A stretch of DNA of 64,000 nucleotides from Luscinia megarhynchos (taxonomy: Eukaryota > Chordata > Aves > Passeriformes > Turdidae). Every line of letters starts with the position of its first letter. The stretch's first letter is position 1. The DNA lies in contig CM067566.1 in the NCBI GenBank assembly GCA_034336665.1, forward strand, positions 30,472,330-30,536,329. The letters run 5' to 3'. Positions 51,701-63,700 of this stretch are shown piece by piece. The notes beneath the pieces were generated by a model. It did not search any database, was not told the origin of the DNA, and saw only the letters and a program-made list of their open reading frames with translations. A program made the position numbers and the translations under genes.

Positions 51701-54700
51701 CAAGTGTGTCAGAGGACATTTTGGCTGGAACTGAAGTTCTCCAGATCTATGCTGCAAGCAGAGACATTGAAGCCAATGCTGAAATCACATACTCAATAGT
51801 CAGTGGGAATGAACATGGAAAATTCAGCATCGATTCAACAACAGGTAACAGGTTACAACTGTGAATATTACTTTAGGCCAAGCAAGCATGATGCCATACT
51901 GACTTCCTCCACAGTTCAGCTAGGTTATATATAATCTATGTGCATCATCCTGGCTGTAAAGTTGCTGCTTCTGTCTTTTCATCCATTTTTCCAGCATGAT
52001 TTCCAGAAGAGTGCAGTAAAATGTAGAATATGAACTTTATTTATTGGATTATTACTTGGATTAGCTTCATTTAGCTGGCAAGAGTAAGGCTTTCCTAACT
52101 GGAAATTCTCCACTCTGGAGGCAAGCAGGTAGAAAGACATAGATTTGTAAGGAGAAACATAATAATCTTTCCACAAAAGATATATAATCAGAAGGAATGG
52201 CCAGGCTTGGCAAAAGAAGGATTAAAAATAAAATTGCTTGGGAAGACTAGTCATTGGTCCACAAAGGCAGTAATCCTAGAGAAGTTTGATATGGCATTCA
52301 AGGGAGCTTGGAATAGGAATATTATGTTCAACCATGTATCCAGCATTACAGTGGAGATTTTAGGCTTGTATGATAGTCAGATTTAGTTTCAGGGACTATC
52401 TAGGTTATGTTGAGAATTTTTTCCTATTAATGACAATCAATAAACACCTCAGTTTTAGTTTTGTTTACTTATGTAGTTCTTTTTGTAGAGCTAATTTCTG
52501 GTAAAGTTGTTTGGGTTATGGGGGTTTTGTTTTTAATAAGATTTCTATTCAAAAGTTAATTCTAACTGACTTAGTTAAATAGTGCATTTGTAGTAGTGTA
52601 ATAGTTAATTGTACTAGTTCTGTTTTTTCCAGTGGGCATGCTGGTACTAAGGTATAGAATTACCTTGCCAAATAAACTTCATATATTTGAAAGGAGTAAA
52701 AGAGTTCAGAAAAACTCATCCAACAAATCATTGTATATGCTAGGGACTGCACTATCTTAACTAGTCTGTTAAAAACTCTCATTACAAAATGTAAGCCAGG
52801 TTTGTGAATCTCTTGTGGTAATGGCAGGAACTTTGCATCTTTTTACTTACATAAAGCATAATCATTTCATTGGGTAGCTCTAGCTTTACAGTGACAAATC
52901 AAACCCTGAAGAAGCTGATTATTTGTCAGGTCAAAAAGTTTCAACACATAATACTACAGCAGTAGCAGAGTTTGTGTGAGACTTTTTTTTTCTTCCCTAG
53001 GAGCCATTTTTGTCATTGAGAGTTTGGATTATGAAAGTTCCCATGAGTACTACTTGACAGTGGAAGCCACAGATGGAGGCACACCTTCATTAAGTGATGT
53101 TGTAACAGTGAATATTAATGTCACAGACATCAATGACAATTCTCCAGTGTTTAGCCAAGACACCTACACTGCAGTAATCAGTGAAGATGCTATGCTTGAA
53201 CAGTCAGTTATTACAGTATGTATTGGTTTTTTACCTTGAAATACTCTGTCATGATGATCATGCCTTCAATCTGGAAGGAATAAATATTGATTTGAAGGTG
53301 AACATCAATTAATAGATGTTTGCCGCTGACTGAATTGAAAATTTACTTTGAAAAAGTTTCAGAAGTAGAGACTTCAAATGCTGTGGGAAAGTAGATAATA
53401 TTTTGTGATATGTCTGTGTTCTCCTCACAAGACTATGACATAACTTTCAGAAGAAATTCTGGAAATTAAGTGATGTTGGTATATTCTATTGAGATAGCAT
53501 TTCTCCTGTGAACTGTGAAATTTATTAGACCAAAAGAGCTCATCTTCAGTTTATCTGAAAGGTGCTAGATTCTATTTCAACCTATTTTAAATGAGTCTGT
53601 AATGTCCTTAGGTTATGGCAGATGATGCTGATGGACCTTCCAACAACCGCATTCACTACACAATTATAGATGGCAATCAAGGAAATCCTTTTACAATTGA
53701 TCCCACCAGGGGTGAAATAAAAGTGACTAAGCTTCTAGACAGAGAAAAGGTAAGTTCTTTGTGTTTTTAGGGCAGCTGGGATTAATATACCTGTACATAA
53801 TTGATGACCACCATTTTCCTACTCTATTTGTAAATTACCATTTCATGTTCCAAAATTAATATAGCTATAATAAAGTGCAAGCATCTGTTTATTATCAGTA
53901 TTTTTGGGAGGAAGAGAAGGAGTTAAATATATGAAAGAAAGCTTTACTGTCCATAAAACAAAACCTGACTTTACTTTTTTCCTCTTCAGTAAATGTTTTA
54001 AATTTTTTTTTATTAATTTTTTAGATTTCAGGATATACCTTGACAGTTCAAGCCTCAGATAATGGAAGCCCACCTAAGCTTAACACAACTACAGTTAACA
54101 TTGATGTTTCTGATGTAAATGATAATCCTCCAGTGTTCTCAAAAGGAAACTATAGTGTTATCATCCAGGTAAATACAACTAGTGAAGAAGTTAAATCAAT
54201 AATGTTATTGGACTGTGAATTTGTGACTTGAATTTTTCTGTAATTGTAATTATTTAAGGTTGCCACTGAGACTGCTTATCAAGTGTTGAGCATTATAAAA
54301 TTCCTGTTTGCATGTTATGTAGAAACTTATATTGTAAGTTGTCAGAATCACAGAGTGGGTGAGGTTGGAAGGGACCACAGTGAGTCATCTGGTCCAACTC
54401 CCTGCTAAAGCAGGCTCATCCTAGAGCACTTGGCACAGGGCTGAGCCCAGACAGTTCTTGAATATTTACAGTGAGGGAAACTGCATAACCTCTCTGGTTT
54501 TCAGATTCCTTGTATGTGTACATGTGTGTGTACGTATTATACATTTCATTTATGCATAGAACTTAGAATCACGCAAGGATATTAAAGTACATAATAATTT
54601 TGTTATTTCTTTTTAGTCTTAAGTGTTACTGCTTAGAAAAAGACCCTTTAGGTACGTGTTACTGTGAAGCTAAACTTCTGCACCATGGCACATAGGTTAA

Positions 54701-57700
54701 GCCTTAATTCCCATTGGTCTCCTCTGGGATCAGCAACAGAACATAGAACAAGAGTGGAATTTCATTTGGCTGCATACCAATCCTTTGACTAATTTTACAC
54801 TGTAGGATGATAGCAGTAGGCCACATTCTCGAGTGTCTGGCATATACTTGCCTGATTCAGAAAACTGCTAAAGCAAAGACAGCAGAGTCAGCTTCTATAC
54901 TTCCTGTCTTCCTAAATTCAGTAGGAGATAAATAGAAGTCAACAAAGGAATTGCATTAAGACCTTTGTAGAGTGGTAATGTGAACGAGCTCAATCCCTTG
55001 TGTCCTTCTGCTGTTTCCTGGCCTGGTACAGTGAGGATCAGACAATGTTACCTGATGCACTGTGTCATCCTAACATCCTAACATACTACTTGTGTTTGAG
55101 ACTAGTGTGCATCATTCATAAAGGCAGCTTTCTGAAATAGAACAGGGCGAAGTGAATATATACAATATATACACAGTATGCAAGCAAGATGTCCTGGATC
55201 TTGCTCTAAAAAAAAACCAACCAATCAACCAAATAAAACAAAAACAAACAAAAACCCCAAAACCAAATCAACAGATTCATGTTTGTGTGCTATCAAATGC
55301 ATCTTCTTTTCCCCAGTTAGTCTTTCCTAAAATAAATGTTAATTAATGTCTCTTAAACTGCAGACCGTGTAGCCAATGTCCGTACTATTTTGTCTGTAGT
55401 ATTTCCCTTACTCAACTAAAAAGGAAAACCTCTTGTTTTATAGTTCATTCATATGGGCCTGCCCTAGTTGAAAGTAGCAGAGAAAATGCTGGAGGAGTTG
55501 CCCAGGAATGCTGGTGTGCATTTCCTTATGTATTGGAGATGGATATATTTGGACACAGTAGAAAATGTGCTTAGCTCTTAGGAAAGTCAAATTACTCTGG
55601 ATTTCAAACTGTAAATATTTGTATTTTAAAGCAGTGGTCTTTGTTTTGCTGAAAGGGAAAAAGCTTCAGCTTTTTGAGGTATCTGATAACTAAATTGACT
55701 ATTCTCTCAGAAAGAGTATTGTTATTAGTTTTTACTGTGTGGAGTCTGTGAAAGGGATAGCATTTTGTTATCCTTGTACTTCAAAATAATGTTTCTACTT
55801 TTTTTGCTTTTCAAATGAGTATGTATATAGAAAAATCTGATACAGTAGATCACAAGTATTCTGGGAGAGGAGTTACAAGTGTCAGATAAGGTTACATGTG
55901 TATGTAAGATACATGATAAGCCAAGGTATGTGAAGTGTCTGTGAAACCTCAGACATCCACATGATGCAAACTTGAAGGGACTTTTTGATGCACATTTTAA
56001 AACCTGGATTTCATATTTTAGCTGGATGGTGGCTGTAGCAGCCACAGCTGTAGTCACTTTAATTAGGGGCACAAGGGATCAGACGGAGGAGTGTATTTTT
56101 CTGGTCCTCCCAACAAAAGCATTTGATTATTCTGAACAGGTGTTTTCTTTAAATTTCAAATCTTTGATGACTTAGTAATTAGGCTACAGTAATATTAATT
56201 CAGACCAGAAGTGGAAAATGTAAAGTGTCAAGGCTGAACAACCTCCAAAAATACAATATAAAGTTCAAAAACCTGCCTTTTTCCTTTTACTGTTTCTGAG
56301 TCATATTCTCCAAGGGTAGTAGTTTCCCTTGAAGCAATATTGTCATTCTGATTTCTCTTGTACTGATTAACTGCTTTGATGGTAATTTTTTGGGGTTTCT
56401 GTTGCAAGGAAGAAATCAGCACCAGACCATATCCTCACTTATAACAAAACCAATGTGTATTATATATCTATAGGAAAATAAGCCTATTGGATTCAGTGTG
56501 CTGCAGCTGGTGGTGACAGACAGGGATTCTTCTCACAACGGCCCTCCTTTTCTCTTCACCATTCTGACTGGAAACGAAGAGAGAACTTTTCAGATTACCC
56601 AGCAGGGAGTTCTGACCACAAGTGCTGCACTGAATCGCAAAGTGAGAGATCACTATTTGCTTCATGTAAAGGTAGGATGTTTTTGTCACGTTCCTCTTAC
56701 TGTTTTGCATTTTAAGTATTTAATCAACTTTTCCCACTCATGTTCACTCCTTCACTTGTCTTTCTGTTAGGAGATCCTGACATGCCAAGTAGTCATTTGA
56801 GGCATGTCGAATGAGGTGACATCTTCATAGACAAAACCTGTTTGTTTAAATGCTAATCTACACAGATGCAATGGGAAGTTCAGTTAAGCTCACAGTTAGA
56901 AGTAAGGTGTAAGTGAAATGTTAACTGGGTGATTGGTCTTGATAAGCCCTTTACCTTCTGGTTGGAATGTTGAAAAAACCAGGAGGGAACAGGTCCCTTG
57001 TGCCACTCACTATTGACTGTGGAATTCCTCTTGCCACTGTTGTTTTGACCCTTGAAGCTGTGTGCTGGACTAAACTCACATGATTAAAGCAGGGGTTGCA
57101 CAATATAGCAGTAAGGAAAAATTTTCCTGTAGTGCCACATTTTTTCAATAGCAATTGAAAACATATTTTTTAAGTTTGGATCTTTTTCATAGTATTTTCA
57201 CTAGACCTTTTTTCATAGCATTGAAGCTTGCAGTGCAGTAGTTAGACATCTCAGGATCCTGCAGTAGAAACCACACCATAAAACTCAAAAAATGACCCTG
57301 AAGTGCTGTAATAAATGCTACATTTGCCATTGCTGTGCAAAAAGACCAGACTATGTCCAAGGTAACATTAACCTACCTAAGTTCTCTCAAATTCTTTTTG
57401 TAACCTAGTGTGAGAGAAGTTCAAACCAATTGTTTAATCTTATCTAATCCTGTTAAATTCAGTTATAAATTAAGCAACTGGGAACAGAGGACTTAAAATT
57501 GGTAGGCTAAAAATGGATGACCTTAATTCTTAAATTGCATTCCAGATTCAGGTTTTAAGAAAAATTCTTACCTTCATTTTCACATGAGGAATTTCTTTCA
57601 ATCTCCAAATTTTTCTTACGCATGCTATTGCAGATAATTTATGAGTAAAGATGCACTTTTAGAATTTTAGAGTAATGCTGTTTATAACAGAGTATGCTGA

Positions 57701-60700
57701 ATTGTGTCCACGTTGGGATAATTATGACGTATTTACACAAAGTCTATTTTCTTTGGGAAAAGAAGAAAAAATTCACACAGATACTGAATGTGCTGTTTGA
57801 GTGACTGAAATGTTAGTAACCAGGAGCTATCAGTATAAGGATGTATATAATTTCATTTAAGTGTAGTTTAGTTTAGAGTTTAAGAATTGGGATGAAAATG
57901 TGTGCAGGTATATCATTCCTCTGTTAGCCATTTTTCCCTTAGTAGTGATATGCCAGTTTCCCCAAAGTCATCTTTTTGTTTATGGGTGTTTTTTCTGTAT
58001 GGGTAATCAGTGTAGTGCAAGATTCATATGTTTTACTTTAAATCTGCTCTAAGCAGTAACTAATTTCTATTTATTTTGCTTTTTAAATGTATTCTTATAA
58101 ATACATGTACAGGCAGTTATATTTGTTCTGTATAGGCTTTTACACTGACTTTGACACATTTCATGATTTAGCTGCACCTTTGGCCCTTCCTTATGTGCCT
58201 GGCTTTTCTTAAGTGTGAGATGCCTGTCTGACATCTTCCTCTGGGTGGAATCTTAACAATTCATTCATTTCTAAGCCACTTTCTGGTCTCTAGTCTGCTT
58301 GTAAACAGCTTGTCAGTACTTCAGCTATCTTGTCTTCAGCACAGCAGCTGAAAAGTGCTTTTTGATTAGGGAATGAATATGGGCTATTTTAATGGCATCC
58401 AGTAGTATCTTAAAACAAATGTACTCATTTAGAACAGAGACTTCTCAGAGACTGTAAATCATTAGAGCAAACTGTACTAATGTGCCTCTTTTTGTGTGCT
58501 GTACTATGCAATCTCAGTATTTTGGACCTGTCTAATCTGTTGGTTTCCGAATTTCTCAACCACATTATTGAAATATATCACTGTCTTTTAATTGCCATTT
58601 GTCATTTTGCACTTTGCTAGCTTTTTTTCAATAGTCATACTGCTATTATTTGCTATTATCTTATGTTCCATGGATGTGAAGGCATCCAAGACTAAAACTA
58701 GCATTTCCCTATCACAAGACTCCAGTTCCAATGTTACACACAAAAGTATAGGCATGGCTATTGAGGTAAAATATTCTTCCTCTATTCACTTAAAATAATA
58801 CCTTTTAAAGTCTGTAGGAAGACATTTTCTCAAGTTTACTTTATGTTTAATTTCTGCATTTTGATCTTGCAAATCGCAAGTTAATGGCTGTGTATGACCT
58901 CTTGATACCCATTTTCAGTTTTTAACCGATCTTTAATGGTGTGCTTTTCAGTATTGACAGCTTTCACCTTAGTTGCTTTCTGAATGGATTGCTGAGGTAG
59001 TGGTGTTTTTAATTTACAGGCATACTTCCATTTGAAAAAACTCATAACCAAATTAAAACCACTAAAAGCACACAAACTTTCCCCATGCACTCTACACACC
59101 CACTACCTCCAAAGGACTTTACTTTTTGTCATTTTAATAGAAATAACGATATTTTTTCCCAGTGATCACCTTATATGGGCACACTACTTGTATTTGCTTG
59201 TCCTCTTTCCAAAGGAAATAGATTATCCATTAACAAATGTCTCACAGCTTTAGTGTGCAAAATCTTCAGCTATGAGTCATGCAGTCCTTTGTGCCACACT
59301 CCAAAGTCTTCAGTTTAAAACCATAGCACATTTTTAAATATCTGCACTATTGAAAAACCATTTCTCCTGGGGCTCTTCTTTCCTATTTTCCTGCATTTGT
59401 TATAATTTTGCTTGTGTTTGTTTTGAGCCTTTTCTTGTTTCCCTTGGGCATTTCTTCTGTAGCTAAACTGCCTGCCTTGTCTTGTTCCCAGGCAGAGATC
59501 TAGGCAAAACAAAACTTTGCCAACTTGAGCTAAAGCTCTTGTTATTTATTTGGGTAACTGGAGGACAAGTCTCTAGCCATGCCTGTGTTTTGGAGTTACC
59601 AGAAACAGATGAAGACATGCATTACCTTTTAAAGATGCCACATTTATGTGCCTGTCCATCCACAGATAATCTTGTGCCTGGAATTACTCCTCTTCTGGTT
59701 AAATTTGTATAAAAAAATCAAAAGCAGCTTCTCTGCTTAGACCTTCAAAGTGTACTTTGTAAAATTATTGCCAAATCTTTTAAACAATGCAGAATATCTT
59801 CTACTTTCTGGGCCCTGTATATCCCCTCAGTACCTTCACATGTCTCCAAATCCTTCTTTAACTATTTCTTCAGTGTCACTTTCAGTAACTGGGAGAGAGT
59901 TCTGGAAAAAGGTAGATGGGAAACAAGAGGTGAGAAATAGAAGGGTAAAAGTGAACCCAAGGGAGTGCTCTTCATTCACTTTTCCACTGTTTTTTTTACT
60001 GTCTTCATAAAACAACAGTGTATGTCTTTGTCAAAACAGGGTGCAGAATAGGTTGTTCAAAAAGGCTTTAAAATGGAATTAGGCTGATACACTTAAAGAT
60101 AGTTAACTAACTCTCTGAAGCAAATAGTACTGCAGGTGCTACAGGAATGTTCTGTAACTCTCCATAATATTTGCCTTATTCATAGTAAAGAGTAATTCTT
60201 TCTTATCTCATTACCCCACCTCTTTTTTCCCCTCTCTGTGACCACAAATCATGAAAGCCAACATAATTAATTGTAACCTTCTGCATGCATTTTTTTTCCT
60301 TTTGAAGTACTGTTTGGCACAGTGCATTTTTTGTCTTCCAGACCACCTCCTAACTGAAGTGAAGCATGTCGTACATTTCTAGTGCATGACTCATTTCGAG
60401 TTTGTAATGTGTTTCCGTGCTTGATATAAAAAAGCTTCAAGCACCATCTGCTGTCTGAAATCAGCTACTGTGCATTTCCTCTGTATTTGCTATCAGTGTT
60501 AATAGCTTCCTGGCATTTTCCGGTAATAGGAAAAACTGTAGGCTTTTAATCTTGGGAGAAGTGAAAATAGTTTGTGTGTGCCTGCTTATATAAGCTTTTT
60601 AAATGTTCAGTTTTAACTTTTATGTTAGGATTTGTGTTATGAAATTTATGTAAAGCATTTTCCTATAGGTCTTTTTGGTGGGTTTTTTTTTTGGTACAAA

Positions 60701-63700
60701 AATACAGCTCTACTGTATACAGTACAAATATTTACAGTAGAATTTGAGATAAAGCAAAGATGTGAATCTGTCCTCATCTTTCCTTTAGGTTGCAGATAAT
60801 GGAAAACCACCGTTGTCATCTTTGACTTACATTGATATTAGAGTTATTGAGGAAAGCATTTATTCTCCAGCAATACTGCCTCTGGAAATCTTTATCACAA
60901 CCTTTGGGGAAGAATATTCAGGTGGTGTCATTGGAAAAATTCACGCAACCGATCAAGATGTTTATGATACCTTGACATATAGTCTGGACCCCAAAATGGA
61001 ATCCCTGTTCTCTGTCTCCAGTACTGGTGGCAAACTAATAGCACATAAAAGGTTAGATGTAGGACAGTACCTCCTAAATGTCACTGTTACAGATGGAAAA
61101 TTTACAACTGCAGCTGATATTACCGTGCACATCAGACAAATCACACAAGATATATTAAATCACAGTATCACAATACGCTTTGCAAACCTGTCCCCTGAAG
61201 AATTCATTGGTGACTACTGGCGCAATTTCCAGAGAGCACTAAGAAACATCTTGGGTGTGAGGAGAAATGACATCCAGATTGTTAGTTTGCAGCCTTCTGA
61301 TCCTCCTTCTAATCTGGATGTCCTCCTGAATGCTGAAAAGTCTGGTAGCTCTCACCACCCAATGAGAATTTTGCTCCACAAGATAAACTCTTCTGTGCCT
61401 GACCTGGAGGAGATTTTAGGTGTCCGGATAATTGATGTGTTTCATAAGCTCTGCGCAGGCCTAGATTGTCCTTTGAAATTTTGTGAAGAAAAGGTGACAG
61501 TGGATGAGAACGTCATGTCAACCCACAGCACAGCCAGGCTGAGCTTCGTCACTCCTCGTCATCACAGAACAGCAGTTTGTCTTTGTAAAGGTAAGAACAC
61601 AGCAAGGAAAACTGCATCCTTGAAAAGATTGTTCTGGTTCTAAAAAGCAATAATCCACAGATGGAAATTTATATTACAGGACAAGATTAGGAATGTTCAG
61701 TAACTCTCTCTATATAATATTTGCCTGATCTTATTCATAGTAAAGAGTAATTCTTTCTTATCTCATTACCTCATTTCAAGCTTATAGGAGCAGATACTGG
61801 GTTTTTTATAGCTGCACCTTCATTTTCCATTTTATGAAAGAATTTTTTTTTGTTGTTGCCTATTGATGGCCAATTTCAGTCTTGTGTGCATAAAAGTAAG
61901 TTCCTGCAAAGTACCGGAATACTTCCTTGTTTCTGCTTAGAGGACTAGCCCACAGAGGTTTCCAGACTTGTTTGGGAATGAGTGGGTAATGTGGGAAATA
62001 AATATTCATTAAAATATATGTAAGTATAAAGATTTCTGACAGAAGATTAATTTATCTTTATCTCTGAGGAAAACAACATTGCTTTTTAAAATCAGGACTT
62101 AACCTTGCTGGATGAACTGCACATATGAAATAAATATTTCAAGCCCGTTCCTTTCCTGTCTCAGATAGAAACGTGCTTTTCTCTGCTTTCCCCAGTCTAC
62201 TCTGTCAGTGTTTAATATCTACATGTTGGGTTTTGTGGTGAATGATTCTAATGGTAAGCCTTAAACCACAACACTAGTTTCCCAATTTTACCAGCTGAAC
62301 TGAGCAGTCAGGATAAGGATGAGCATCAGCCACTCTATATGCTGTTTGTCTAGTCTGTGCTAGTCATGCCCCATAACTCTTATTCACTTCCTTGTCTGAT
62401 AGTTAGGGATATCATTTGGGGTGCTTTCAGCTACTATACTTAAGAGGCCCTTTTCACAAAATACCATCACCACCAGCAGAAAATAAATAATGAATTTGGT
62501 TTTACAGAAGGAAAATGCCCCCTTGTGAACAGTGTGTGTGAAGGAAACCCATGTCCTGAAGGTACTGAATGTTTAGGAGATGCACAGGAAGGAAAATACA
62601 CCTGTGTTTGCCAAGACAGCAAAGCTGGACAATGTCCTGGTAAGGAATTAAGTCTAAAAAACTCTGTTTTAAACTATATTACTTTCCAAATCAAATTTGA
62701 TTCCAGTCCTGTGCTAATACTTTTTATGCTTTTCTGTATTCCTAAGCATTAGGTGGCTCTGCTGTGACATTTACTGGGAGCAGCTATGTGAAATACCGTC
62801 TCATGGAAAATGAGAACAAAGAGGAAATGAAGCTGACAATGAGACTTAGAACTTACTCTGCTCATGCAGTTGTTATGTATGCTCGAGGAACAGACTACAG
62901 CATCTTAGAGGTATATTAAAATCTCCTAGTGCATACCTCCTCCTTTCTTCCTACCATCTTCTTACTATTTTTGTGTCAGATTAAAAGATTGAGTCTAACA
63001 TCTCTGTAGAATTGTTATAATTGAAAATTCCCTTAACAGTAGGGTGTGCTAACACATCCAGGTGACAGACTTGTACAGAATTTTTAAAATGTGTAAACAA
63101 ACAAAGCTTCCCGAATAATTTCAAAGCTTTCCTAAATATTTTAAGTAACTTCAAATTTATTTGCTTATAATGCTGAAGTCCATACAGGAAAAGTAACTTA
63201 AAGCACAAGATGAAAGCTATTGAAGTATTGTAATATTTTGATTATGATCTGTGACTGCTTTACTAGAGGAACAAAATGTACAAAGTGTATGTGTCAATTA
63301 AAATAACCATATAGAATAAATCACAGTTGCTGTGACTGGAAAACAGTGTTATTAAACTGCTTTTTATGAACACCACCATCATCCTGTCTCTCCAGCAAAC
63401 ATAAACTTTTATAGGCATCAATATTTTATACTGTTTAAGTGTGCAGACCATTTATTGATGACGTGGCTTTTCTCTGTAGATCCATCATGGAAGACTGCAA
63501 TATAAATTTGATTGTGGCAGTGGACCCGGGATTGTCTCTGTTCAGAGCACTCAGATAAACGATGGCCAGTGGCATTCCATATCTCTTGAAGTGGATGGAA
63601 ACTATGCACGACTTGTTCTGGACAGGGTGCATACTGCATCTGGTACTGCTCCTGGTACACTCAGAACGCTAAACCTGGACAATCATGTGTTTTTTGGCGG

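Larger units (their letters stand above)
54169..56473 (+). other. FAT1 intron 17
   Basis: A 2.3 kb intron with a CR1 fragment at 54345-54510 close to its 5' end and an A/C-rich low-complexity tract at 55207-55275. It ends in ATATCTATAG. No extra exon is seen. Confidence 0.88.

Noticed and set aside
55152..55346. Short frame with Lys/Asn/Gln/Pro-rich translation
   Set aside because: The composition comes from the A/C-rich low-complexity tract at 55207-55275.
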